The notes under the pieces were generated by a model, which made no database searches, was not told where the DNA came from, and worked only from the letters and a program-made list of their open reading frames with translations. The translations under genes were made by a program, and so were the position numbers. DNA of 64,000 nt. It comes from Nocardia macrotermitis (GTDB taxonomy: Bacteria > Actinomycetota > Actinomycetes > Mycobacteriales > Mycobacteriaceae). Location of the stretch: NCBI RefSeq assembly GCF_009604405.1, contig NZ_WEGK01000009.1:62001-126000 (forward strand), read 5' to 3'. Of this stretch, positions 19,931 to 30,228 are shown in pieces (the stretch's first letter is position 1; every line of letters begins with the position of its first letter).

Positions 19931-22231
19931 TTGCCCGACCGCCTCACCGAGGATCTCCCGGCGACCGGCCACGCCGCCGAACTGGCACGCGAACAGACCG
20001 CCCTGACGACGCTCTACGAACGTCTGGACGCGATGCGCGAATACGCCCAGCGCCGGCTGCGCACGGTGCTGCTGGAGACCGGCGGCACGCCGCAGGCCCG
20101 CAGTGAGCGCGAATCGTTCACCCAGCTGTACACCGAGGACCTGGCCAAGTACGACGCCGCCGAACACGGCCTGTGCTTCGGCCGGATCGATCTTTCGGCG
20201 GGCGTGGACGGTGTCGCCGAACAGCGCTACATCGGGCGCCTCGGCATCCTCGACGAGGACGACGACTACGCCACCCTGCTGCTGGATTGGCGGGCCCCGC
20301 TGGCCCGGCCGTTCTATCTGGCCACCACCGCCACGCCGGACGGGGTGACCAGACGCCGCCACATCCGTTCCCGCAACCGCCGGATCACCACGATCACCGA
20401 CGAGTACCTGGACCTGGATCTGGCGCGGGCGGAGGGCGCGATCGAGTCCGATACCGGCGTGGGCAGCGAGAGCGCCCTGCTCGCGGCATTGAACGCGGCG
20501 CGCACCGGTCAGATGACCGACATCGTGGAGACCATCCAGAGCCAGCAGGACGCCATCATCCGGTCCGAACACCGCAGCGTGCTGGTGGTGCAGGGCGGGC
20601 CGGGCACCGGTAAGACGGCCGTCGCGCTGCACCGCGCGGCATACCTGCTGTACACCTACCGCAAACAGCTGGACAAGGCCGGTGTGCTGATCATCGGCCC
20701 GAATTCGACCTTCCTGGACTACATCGGCCAGGTGCTGCCGTCGCTGGGCGAGACCGGGGTGCTGCTGTCCACGGTCGGCAACCTGTACCCGGGAGTGCAA
20801 GCGACGCTGGAGGATTCGCTGCGCGCGGGCGAACTGAAAGGTTCGCTGGGGATGATCGAGGTGTTGAAGAAGGGGGTGCGCGACTGGCAGCAGACTCCGC
20901 CCGAACCGATCCGGCTGACCTTCGACGGCTACGAGATCACCCTGGACCGCAAGATCGTCACCAAGGCGCGCGGCCGGGCGCGTTCCTCGCGGCGGCCGCA
21001 CAACCTGGCCCGGCCGGTGTTCGCGGCCTCGGTGGTGGACGCGCTCACCGATCAGCTCGCCCAGACCATGGGCAAGGACCTCACCGGCGGCCAGAACCTG
21101 CTGAGCCAGGCCGATCTGACCGAGATCCGCGACGAGATGCGCGCGGACACCGAGATCCAGCGCGCCATCGCCGGACTGTGGCCGATCCTGACGCCGCAGG
21201 AGGTGCTGGCCGGGCTGTGGGCCGATCCGGCGCGCCTGGCCCGCGCGGCCGACACGCTCTCCCCCGAGGATCGCAAGGAGCTGTTCCGCCCCGACGACGG
21301 CAATTTCAGCGCCGCCGACGCACCCCTGCTGGACGAACTGGCCGAACTGCTCGGCGTCGACGACGCGGAGGAACGCGAACGTTCCCGGCGGCGCTGGCGC
21401 ACCCAGCTCGCCGAGGCCCAGGACGCGCTGGACATCCTGACCGGTTCGGCCCCACAGGATCTCGAGGACGATCTCGATCCGGAGATCCTGATGGCCTACG
21501 ACCTGATCGACGCCTCACAACTGGCCGAGCGGCAGCATGTGCGCACCCACCAGACCACCGCCGAACGCGCCGCGGGCGACCGCACCTGGACGTACGGGCA
21601 CGTCATCGTCGATGAGGCACAGGAACTTTCGGAGATGGCGTGGCGAATGGTGATGCGGCGCATCCCGAATCGCTGGGTCACCATCGTGGGTGACGTCGCG
21701 CAGACCGGTGATCCGGCGGGTGCGTCGTCCTGGCAGCAGATGCTGGAACCCTATGTGGCCCAACGCTGGAAGCTCGCCGAACTGACCGTCAACTACCGCA
21801 CGCCCGCGGAGATCATGGCCGTGGCCGCCGACGTGCTGGCCGCCATCGACCCCGGCGCCACCGTCCCGCGCTCGGTCCGCGAATCGGGTTGTCCCCCACG
21901 GGCTCTGCACGTCTCCCCCAGTGAATCCGTTTCCACGGTCGCGGATCTGGTGGCCACCGAAGCCGACCGCCCCGGCATCACCGTGGTCCTGACCCCGCAC
22001 GCCACCCTCGCCGACTACACCGAGCTGGCGAGCGATGTGGTCCAGGTGTTGACCGTCCCGGAGGTGAAGGGCCTCGAATTCGACAGTGTGATCCTGGTCG
22101 ACCCCCAGGACATCCTCGACGAATCCCCCCGCGGCCTCAACGACCTCTACGTGGCCCTGACCCGAGCCACCCAGCGCCTCTCGGTCGTCTACTCCGGCGA
22201 ACTGCCCGAGGTCCTCGACGCACTGGGCTGA
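19931..22231 (+). CDS. helR: HelR/HelD-type RNA polymerase recycling ATPase
   Basis: A UvrD-like superfamily 1 ATPase of the HelD group, 766 residues. The N-terminal helical arm (AREQTALTTLYERLDAMREYAQRRL) is typical of HelD proteins, which push into RNA polymerase channels and release stalled enzyme. The P-loop is QGGPGTGKTAVAL and the Walker B region VIVDEAQELSEMAWRM. In actinomycetes HelR also displaces rifamycins from the polymerase. TTG 19931 is preferred, since AAGGAG lies seven bases ahead; GTG 19910 is in frame upstream. Confidence 0.88.
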   Translation: MPDRLTEDLPATGHAAELAREQTALTTLYERLDAMREYAQRRLRTVLLETGGTPQARSERESFTQLYTEDLAKYDAAEHGLCFGRIDLSAGVDGVAEQRYIGRLGILDEDDDYATLLLDWRAPLARPFYLATTATPDGVTRRRHIRSRNRRITTITDEYLDLDLARAEGAIESDTGVGSESALLAALNAARTGQMTDIVETIQSQQDAIIRSEHRSVLVVQGGPGTGKTAVALHRAAYLLYTYRKQLDKAGVLIIGPNSTFLDYIGQVLPSLGETGVLLSTVGNLYPGVQATLEDSLRAGELKGSLGMIEVLKKGVRDWQQTPPEPIRLTFDGYEITLDRKIVTKARGRARSSRRPHNLARPVFAASVVDALTDQLAQTMGKDLTGGQNLLSQADLTEIRDEMRADTEIQRAIAGLWPILTPQEVLAGLWADPARLARAADTLSPEDRKELFRPDDGNFSAADAPLLDELAELLGVDDAEERERSRRRWRTQLAEAQDALDILTGSAPQDLEDDLDPEILMAYDLIDASQLAERQHVRTHQTTAERAAGDRTWTYGHVIVDEAQELSEMAWRMVMRRIPNRWVTIVGDVAQTGDPAGASSWQQMLEPYVAQRWKLAELTVNYRTPAEIMAVAADVLAAIDPGATVPRSVRESGCPPRALHVSPSESVSTVADLVATEADRPGITVVLTPHATLADYTELASDVVQVLTVPEVKGLEFDSVILVDPQDILDESPRGLNDLYVALTRATQRLSVVYSGELPEVLDALG

Positions 22232-22239
22232 ACACAGCA

Positions 22240-22279
22240 GAACGGTCGTGAACAGGATCGAACCTGCTCACGACCGTTC
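22240..22279. terminator. Bidirectional hairpin terminator between helR and usp
   Basis: A perfect 12-bp stem (GAACGGTCGTGA and TCACGACCGTTC) with an inner CAGG/CCTG pair lies between the two convergent genes. It is well placed to stop transcription in both directions. Confidence 0.75.
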
Positions 22280-22306
22280 CGTTCGGCGCTGCGTCGCGTG
22301 GACGAA

Positions 22307-22762
22307 CTACCGCACGGTGTGCACGATCAGGACGTCGGAGCGGGACTTGCGGGCCACGTCCGAGGGGACCGAGCCGAGCAGGCGGCCCGCGAGGGTGTTC
22401 AGGCCGCGGTTACCGACGACCAGCAGGTCGGCCTGGACCTCCTTCACCAGGGACAGCAGCGATTCGACGGGTTCGCCGACGATCGCCTTCTCCTCCACCT
22501 GCGTGGCCCCGGCCGCGTGGGCCTTCTCCCGGGCGACGTGCAGGATCTCGTTCGTGGGTGCCGAGCCACGGACCTGGTAGGCCTCGTCCTTCAGCACATC
22601 GGTCGCGGCGGCAACGTCGCGATCGTCGGTCGGGTAGTAGGCGCAGGCGACATACAGGGTCGCGCCGGCGGCCCCGGCCAGGGCCGCGGCCTTCTCGACG
22701 GCGACGTACGACGAGTCCGAGCCATCGGTACCGACGACAATGGACCGGTAGGCGGTGGTCAT
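22307..22762 (-). CDS. Universal stress protein, ATP-binding type
   Basis: A 151-residue single-domain UspA protein. The nucleotide motif G-x2-G-x9-G-S is intact (GNRGLNTLAGRLLGS) and the N-terminal strand reads YRSIVVGTDGSDSS. M. tuberculosis Rv1636, a cAMP/ATP-binding Usp, lies at the same place in the gene order. ATG 22762 (MTTAYRSIV) is preferred, as GGAGGAG lies just ahead; the longer frame upstream is not conserved. Confidence 0.9.
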   Translation of the reverse strand: MTTAYRSIVVGTDGSDSSYVAVEKAAALAGAAGATLYVACAYYPTDDRDVAAATDVLKDEAYQVRGSAPTNEILHVAREKAHAAGATQVEEKAIVGEPVESLLSLVKEVQADLLVVGNRGLNTLAGRLLGSVPSDVARKSRSDVLIVHTVR

Positions 22763-23243
22763 CTCTCCTCCAAATGTGCAAGTGGTCGGATGCCGACGCA
22801 TTACGTCCACGACCGTGGACGCCGCGCGGCAACTGCGCTAGACCATAACCGCTACCGAGTCGGAAAAATCCGAAATTGCATCACATCACATCGGCCTGCC
22901 GTGTAGCGCATGCCACAGATTCGCTGGGAGGTTTCGCAGGGGCCCCGACTACCAGCGCGGATCCGGCCCGCGGCGACCGCCGTGGCGACGCACGCCGCAA
23001 TCGCGAACGGTCTTGCGGCACTGGGATTCTCATCACAGTAGCGCTGCCGCGGCCCGATCGCGGGACTACTGGGCGGGCAGGTGCCGGGGTCGGCGGTGAA
23101 CAGCATTTACCTGCGTCGGACGGGCCGCTGGTAGTTCGCCCGGAAATCACGGGTAATTATCGTGAATTGCACCAAAGTTTCGACCCCGCGGCCGATACCG
23201 CGGGATACGGGCCGACGTAGCGGACAAATGTCTCGCGCGGTGG
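22763..23243. other. Intergenic region without a supported gene
   Basis: About 480 bp between usp and the AraC regulator. Open frames exist on both strands, but none has a convincing ribosome site or family resemblance. The part near 22780-22870 is richer in A/T and probably holds the usp promoter. Confidence 0.4.
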
Positions 23244-24107
23244 TCAATCCGCCGCCCGCGCGTATTCCAGGGGCGCCATTCCCACCTCCAGCGCGAACTC
23301 GCGGGAGAAGTGGGCCTGATCGAAGTAGCCCAGATCCAATGCCAGCGCCGCGAGATCCTCGGTGCGGCCGTCGGCGAGCAGCTGCGCGCCGTCCTGGAGT
23401 CGGTAGCGGCGCAGCACCCACTTCGGATTCGCGCCGACATAGCGCCGGAACAGGCGTTGCAGCGTCCGGATCGACACCTCGAAACGCTCGGCGACCTGAT
23501 CCACGCGCAGCAGATCGCGATCGGACTCCATGGCCGCGATCATGCGCAGCAGCAGCCGGTAGTTGTCGTCGACGACGGCCGTGCGCGCGCGTTCGGCGAA
23601 GAAATCCTCGACCACGTCGCGGCGACGTTCGGTGGTGGGCTCGGCGAGCACCCGCTCGGTCAGGCCGTGCGCCTGCGGCAGCACCTCGACGACACCGACC
23701 GCGGTATCCCGGAACGCGGCCACGTCCAGACCGGTGAACGCGCCGAAACCGCCGGGCCGGAATTTCACCGCGAAGGCTTCGCCCTCCTCCGCCAGTTCGC
23801 GGGTGAACTTGGTGGTGCACACGCCGTTGACGAAACCACCGGTACTCGCGGTCGTCCGCTCGAAGGTCAGATTCACGCTCGGGAACGGCAGTACCTCGGC
23901 CACGAACGGCGGGCAGCCGCGCAGATCCCACCGCACCTGCCAGTACCACTCGACGAACGGCGACATCTCCGGGCCCGCGGCCACCCTGGTCAGCGTGCGG
24001 TGCCGAGCCTGCTCCCGGGCGTACAGGATCCCCTTCGAAACCTCCGGCGGCGGCACCGGAACCCGTTCCAGCACAGGGTCTTTCGCATTCTCACCGACCA
24101 CGTTCAC
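23244..24107 (-). CDS. AraC-family transcriptional regulator
   Basis: A 287-residue regulator. The C-terminal third carries both AraC helix-turn-helix motifs (DQVAERFEVSIRTLQRLFRRYVGANPKWVLRRYRLQDGAQLL and DLGYFDQAHFSREFALEVGMAPLEYAR). The N-terminal domain (EWYWQVRWDLRGCPPFVAEVLPFPSVNLTFE) resembles the DUF6597-type sensor often found beside glyoxalase-like VOC genes. It is divergent from two broken VOC genes at 24185-24576, which were probably its target. Confidence 0.9.
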   Translation of the reverse strand: MNVVGENAKDPVLERVPVPPPEVSKGILYAREQARHRTLTRVAAGPEMSPFVEWYWQVRWDLRGCPPFVAEVLPFPSVNLTFERTTASTGGFVNGVCTTKFTRELAEEGEAFAVKFRPGGFGAFTGLDVAAFRDTAVGVVEVLPQAHGLTERVLAEPTTERRRDVVEDFFAERARTAVVDDNYRLLLRMIAAMESDRDLLRVDQVAERFEVSIRTLQRLFRRYVGANPKWVLRRYRLQDGAQLLADGRTEDLAALALDLGYFDQAHFSREFALEVGMAPLEYARAAD

Positions 24108-24135
24108 CGATGCGCTCCCGAGGCTCGTGCGGGCT

Positions 24136-24390
24136 GTCGCGTTCTTACAAGATCTCCGGCGCGGAACCGACCAGAGTCGTCCCCATGACGAACACCGTGA
24201 ATCCGATCCCCGAGGGCTACCACTCGATCAACTGTTTCCTGGCGGTCCCCGATGCCAATGCGTGGCGTCGCGTTCTTACAAGAACTCCGGGGCGGACCCG
24301 GCCAGAGTCGTACTCATGACGGACGCCGTGAATCCGATCCCCGAGAGATACCACCGGATCAACTGTTTCGCGGTGGTCCCCGATACCAAT
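24136..24390 (+). repeat. Tandem duplication of a promoter and gene start
   Basis: Two 124-bp copies, 24136-24259 and 24267-24390, each begin with GTCGCGTTCTTACAAG, include the upstream region, the ATG and about 25 codons of a VOC-family gene, and end at CCAAT. They differ at roughly 20 positions, so the duplication is not recent or one copy came from a paralogue. Confidence 0.9.
24185..24319 (+). pseudogene. VOC/PhnB-like fragment, first copy
   Basis: The frame from ATG 24185 reads MTNTVNPIPEGYHSINCFLA, the usual start of a PhnB-type VOC (glyoxalase/bleomycin-resistance fold) protein. After about 26 codons the homology stops where the second duplicate begins, and the frame ends with 18 unrelated residues. 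It is a decapitated gene start. The ATG of the second copy overlaps its TGA (ATGA at 24316-24319). Confidence 0.7.
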
Positions 24391-24576
24391 TCCGCCATCG
24401 AGTACTACCGCGCGGTCTTCGGCGCGGAAGTACTGAGCCGCAACGACCTTCCCAACGGCCAGGCCACGCACACCGAGCCGAAGGTCGGCGTTTCGACCTT
24501 CCAGCTGGGTATGCCGACTCCGATGAAGGACGTGCAGGTGCCCGCCGCAGACTGGGTGCACACCAGCGTCGTGTGA
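24316..24576 (+). pseudogene. Truncated VOC/PhnB-like gene, second copy
   Basis: From ATG 24316 the product is 86 residues (MTDAVNPIPERYHRINCFAV). It contains the first beta-alpha-beta-beta-beta unit (SAIEYYRAVFGAEVLSRNDLPNGQATHTEPKVG), but normal PhnB-like proteins have about 130-160 residues with a second unit. It ends at TGA 24574-24576 in sequence that no longer looks conserved. It may be a pseudogene or a half-size VOC protein. The AraC gene is divergent. Confidence 0.6.
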
Positions 24577-24673
24577 CCTCGATGAAGTGCAAGGTCTCGG
24601 AAGACCCGCGGCAGTGCGTAAGGCCGCACACCCGGGTGACACCGGCCTCGAACCGTCGCGGCGGACGCCGGAA

Positions 24674-24722
24674 CCCAGGCACACCTTCCCTGTGCGCACC
24701 GACTCGTGCGCGTGTGCCTGGG
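24674..24722. terminator. Long hairpin between VOC remnant and uvrB
   Basis: Perfect 11-bp arms CCCAGGCACAC and GTGTGCCTGGG enclose a second stem (GCGCA with TGCGC). It lies downstream of uvrB on the minus strand and downstream of the VOC remnant on the plus strand, fitting a bidirectional terminator, though it lacks a T-run. Confidence 0.55.
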
Positions 24723-24776
24723 CCCCGGGCTCCGCCGCGACGGCGGGGGCCGAATCGAAACCCAGTGGAACGGTAC

Positions 24777-26948
<2,172 letters not shown>

Positions 26949-26955
26949 GATTCAC

Positions 26956-26978
26956 AGCGTAGGACCACCCACCGACAA
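26956..26978 (-). promoter_or_regulatory. PafBC-type DNA-damage promoter of uvrB
   Basis: The minus strand reads TTGTCGGTG, eight bases, TACGCT, a full match to TTGTCRGTG-N8-TANNNT. Seven bases separate the -10 element from ATG 26948, which puts the transcription start at or next to the start codon. Confidence 0.88.
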
Positions 26979-27197
26979 GAATCACCGCTCGACCCGCGCA
27001 CCGCCCGCCCGACGATCACCCCGGGCTACCCGGCGGCGATCACCGAATGTCCGAAATGTCCGGTGCGGCAACGGAGTTCGCGTTCGATGCCGAATCAGTC
27101 ACGACGCGCGAGAAGTGTGTTTACCGTCCCTCGCGGCAGGCAATCCAGGTGTACTGTCGATCCGGTTTCCCAGGTAGTTCCAGATAGGGGCAGTGCA

Positions 27198-27797
27198 ATG
27201 ACGAGTCTCCACCCATTGCGCAACGCAGCACGCAACCTGCTCTCCTCCGTGCATCCGCACGGCCCGTCGCAGCATCCGACTGCCGTCGCGGTCGCCGCGC
27301 GCAAGCCGCCGACCGAGTACTTCGACGTCGCGGACTGCACCAAGACCGACGCGCGCGGCTTCGTGCACGCAGTGGAGAGTTATCACGCCGAACCGTGGGG
27401 CCTCTACCTGGTGCGCGCGGCCGACGCACCGCCGAATCGCTACACCGAGACCTGGCTGCTACCGGCTCCGGCCGTGCGGATCACCATGAGTCACGCCAAC
27501 AACGCGCACGACCGCGATCCGATCTACCACGTGCACGTCGGCGAGTACGCCCGCATCGAGCCCAAGCGCTGGCGCGCGACCCACCACTACCTGGACATCG
27601 TCTCCCGCAACGGCCACACCCCCGAACTACACGGCCTGGAGGACCTGTTCGCCGCCCACGACGCCGGATACGTCGACGCCACCGCGGCCCAGCACATCAT
27701 CGAACGCGCCAACACGGTGGTCTCCGGCATCGTCGAACACGACCGCCACGTCGAGCGCTGGCTGGGTTCCCAGGGCATCACCCTGACCTGGTTGTAA
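27198..27797 (+). CDS. DUF402 family protein, first of two
   Basis: A 199-residue protein with the DUF402 core (HVGEYARIEPKRWRATHHYLDIVSRNG and AHDAGYVDATAAQHIIERA). Some DUF402 members, such as FomD-like proteins, hydrolyse nucleotide diphosphate derivatives with a metal. M. tuberculosis has a single gene at this position (Rv1632c region). ATG 27198 gives an N-terminal extension of about 40 residues before EYFDVADCTKTDARGF. A second, similar gene follows at 27990. Confidence 0.8.
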   Translation: MTSLHPLRNAARNLLSSVHPHGPSQHPTAVAVAARKPPTEYFDVADCTKTDARGFVHAVESYHAEPWGLYLVRAADAPPNRYTETWLLPAPAVRITMSHANNAHDRDPIYHVHVGEYARIEPKRWRATHHYLDIVSRNGHTPELHGLEDLFAAHDAGYVDATAAQHIIERANTVVSGIVEHDRHVERWLGSQGITLTWL

Positions 27798-27857
27798 CAT
27801 CGACCTGCCACTTCGTTCTCACCAAGTTCCGCCAGCCCAGAACAACGCCGACCCCAA

Positions 27858-27984
27858 GGGCCGCGGCCCGGGCCGATTCTGGACCGACCGGAGCGGAGGA
27901 GCGAAGCGGGGGAGCGTAGGGAGGGAAGAATCGGCCCTCCAGGGGCCGCGGCCCGCCGTAGCGAAGCGGAGGCAGAAATTACAG
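27858..27984. repeat. Long inverted-repeat element A, between DUF402 genes
   Basis: The arms GGGCCGCGGCCCGGGCCGAT (27858-27880 in full) and its complement with a five-base difference (27927-27954) enclose a 46-base loop rich in GGAGCG/GCGAAGCGG. The right flank to TACAG (27942-27984) is about 85% identical by eye to the right end of element B at 48252-48297. The right end runs directly into the second DUF402 gene. Confidence 0.75.
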
Positions 27985-27989
27985 TTCAT

Positions 27990-28508
27990 CTGCATCGACC
28001 CAAGGTCGAGTACTTCGATATCGGTGAGCTCACCAACACCGATCCGAAGGGGTTCGTGCGGACGGTGGATCGGTACGACGTCGAGCCGTGGGGGCTGTAC
28101 ATGGCCCGCACGGCCGACCACCGGGAATTCCACTATCTGGAGTCCTGGTTCCTGCCCGCGGTGTCGTTGCGCGCCACCGTCTTCCACTTCACCCCCACGA
28201 ACACCCGGGATCAGGATCTGTACGTCGATATCGGTGAGTTCGGCGAGATCGAACCGGGCCGGTGGCGGTCGATCGACCACTATCTGGATCTGACGCTGCG
28301 CGTCGGACGCGATGTGAAACTGCTCGACGTGGACGAACTGCTCGCCGCGCACGCCGCCGGCTATCTCGACGCGACCGTCGCGCAGCGGGCGATCGAGGTC
28401 GCCACGGCCGCGATCGACGGGATCGCCCGACACGGATACGACTTCGACAAGTGGATCGAACAGTCCCAGGGCGTCACGCTGACCTGGCAGCGGCCGCTGC
28501 GGCCGTAG
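27990..28508 (+). CDS. DUF402 family protein, second copy with unclear start
   Basis: Conserved sequence begins LHRPKVEYFDIGELTNTDPKGFV and continues through the DUF402 core (IGEFGEIEPGRWRSIDHYLDLTLRVG, AHAAGYLDATVAQRAI). It parallels the preceding gene along its whole length, so the two are tandem paralogues. There is no ATG, GTG or TTG ahead of the conserved N-terminus: repeat element A ends five bases before CTG 27990. Translation may start at CTG 27990 or ATT 27978, or at GTG 28056 with loss of 22 conserved residues. Confidence 0.7.
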   Translation: MHRPKVEYFDIGELTNTDPKGFVRTVDRYDVEPWGLYMARTADHREFHYLESWFLPAVSLRATVFHFTPTNTRDQDLYVDIGEFGEIEPGRWRSIDHYLDLTLRVGRDVKLLDVDELLAAHAAGYLDATVAQRAIEVATAAIDGIARHGYDFDKWIEQSQGVTLTWQRPLRP

Positions 28509-28511
28509 CGC

Positions 28512-29699
28512 TCAGCCCGCCTGCTCGGCCCAGGCCAGGACGCGGGCATAGATCTCGTCGAACCACGGGGTCTTCACTTCCAGATACGCGTCGATCGCCG
28601 CGGTTCCGGTCAGACCGGCCGCGTTCGCCTCGGCCTTGCGCTTGACCGCCAGGTACTCCTCGCGGGCGGCGGGTTCGGCACGCAGCCAGTCCCGGAAGAT
28701 CAGTGCGAACCGCTGACCGGGCCAGCCCTCGACCCGCACGTGGATGTTGGCGGCGCGGCCCGGATCGGCGTTGAGGTGAATTCGCTTGGCCCACGACGCC
28801 GGATCCGTCCCGGCCTTCGGATCGTCGGTCAGATAGGGACCGCGCGGAAATCCCGCGTCCTGCAACGCATCTCGCAGGCCGTCTGCGGTCTCCAGGTCCG
28901 CGACGGTGATCTGGACATCGATGACATCCTTCGCGGGAAATCCGGGCACGGCCGTCGAACCGATGTGATCGATGCGCAACGCGGCCGCACCGCAGGCCAG
29001 CGCGAGCCGCGCGATGATCCGCTGCGCCTGGGCGGGCCAGGACGGATCCGCCTCGACCAGTCGCACCGCGCCGCGTTCGGCCCGAGTCCGGGTGCGCAGA
29101 TTGTGTTCGAACGGCACCAACCGCTCGTCCCACAGCGCGTGCACCTGCGGTGCCAGGTCCTCCGGAGCACCCGAATTGTCCAGCAGCACATCGGCGGCCG
29201 CCCGCCGCTGCTCATCGGTCGCCTGCGCCGAGATCCGTGCGAGCGCGTCCTCGCGGGCGATACCCCGGAACTCCTCGAGCCGGTGCACGCGGGTCTCCAG
29301 CGCGGCCTCGACCACCACGACCAGATTGGTCATCGCCCCGAGCCCGTTCTCGACCAGCAGCGGAACATCCTGCACCACGATGCCGTCCGCGGGCGCGGCG
29401 GCGATGATCTCGGTGGTGCGGGCCCCGACCAGCGGATGGGTGATCGAATTCAGCGTGCCGCGGGCCTCGTCGGTGGCGAATGCCTTGGCCGCCAACGCCG
29501 GACGATCCAGACTGCCGTCGGCGGCGAGGATATCGGCTCCGAACGCCTCGACCAGCGCGGCCAGGCCCGGGGTCCCGGGGGCCACCACCTCGCGGGCGAT
29601 CGCGTCGCTGTCGACCAGGACCGCGCCCCGCTCGACGAGCAGCCGCGCCACCGTCGACTTACCCGCTCCCATGCCTCCGGTGAGACCGATACGCAACAT
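28512..29699 (-). CDS. coaE: Dephospho-CoA kinase fused to a GrpB/UPF0157 domain
   Basis: The last step of coenzyme A synthesis. The kinase part is residues 1 to about 200, with P-loop GLTGGMGAGKST at 5-16 and the DVPLLVE substrate region. The C-terminal part, about 215-395 (DPSWPAQAQRIIARLALACGAAALRIDHIGSTAVPGFPAKDVIDVQI), is the GrpB/UPF0157 nucleotidyltransferase-like domain. This two-domain form is normal in mycobacteria. ATG 29699 (MLRIGLTGG) is chosen; the longer frame upstream is not conserved. It converges on the second DUF402 gene, three bases apart. Confidence 0.95.
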   Translation of the reverse strand: MLRIGLTGGMGAGKSTVARLLVERGAVLVDSDAIAREVVAPGTPGLAALVEAFGADILAADGSLDRPALAAKAFATDEARGTLNSITHPLVGARTTEIIAAAPADGIVVQDVPLLVENGLGAMTNLVVVVEAALETRVHRLEEFRGIAREDALARISAQATDEQRRAAADVLLDNSGAPEDLAPQVHALWDERLVPFEHNLRTRTRAERGAVRLVEADPSWPAQAQRIIARLALACGAAALRIDHIGSTAVPGFPAKDVIDVQITVADLETADGLRDALQDAGFPRGPYLTDDPKAGTDPASWAKRIHLNADPGRAANIHVRVEGWPGQRFALIFRDWLRAEPAAREEYLAVKRKAEANAAGLTGTAAIDAYLEVKTPWFDEIYARVLAWAEQAG

Positions 29700-30228
29700 C
29701 GGACAAGTCTCGCATCTCCGAGCGCGGGCCGACCCGCCCGGCCCCGGCTCCCTCGGCGGCGACATCCGCGCAAACGAGCCGAATACCCACATCCGCAACG
29801 TATTCCACATCGCCGCGAGCAGATATTCCAATCCGTGACGGCAGCGATATCAATCCGCGACTTTTTCCGGCCGATACCGACCTGTGGTCCGAGAATTTCC
29901 GACACGTAAGGACACAAGTCGATCAAATTCGCCGATCACACACTTTCGTTCCGCTAATGTTTCGCCGCAGGCGATCCAGGCCGCAGCCGAGCAAGCGAAG
30001 GAAAAGCATTGGGCATCCGAAACATCCAGACGGGTCGCCACCGACTGGGCAAGCCCGGCGGGGTGCACTGCCTCGAAATCCCCGCCGTCGCGACCGCATT
30101 GGCCGCATACCGCCGCACCGGGGTCACCGCGCTGATCAATCCGGCTCGGCACAGCTGGGCCGCCATGCGTCGCCGGACCGCCTTTGCCGCGGTGCGCTGG
30201 GTGCCTGCGACTGCCATGGGCTGACGAA
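29700..30228. other. Intergenic region with a possible small gene
   Basis: About 530 bp separate coaE from the phospholipase gene. A plus-strand frame from TTG 30009 to 30224 encodes 71 residues (MGIRNIQTGRHRLGKPGGVH) and has AAGGA six to seven bases ahead, but no known relative. The region 29830-29960 is comparatively A/T-rich. Confidence 0.35.

Noticed and set aside
17084..22231. Biosynthetic gene cluster around the ketosynthase
   Set aside because: The neighbours are a diguanylate cyclase, an RNA polymerase ATPase and uvrA; no carrier protein, reductase or tailoring genes are present.
22852..23220. Open frames on both strands between usp and the AraC gene
   Set aside because: No ribosome site, no conserved motif and atypical composition.
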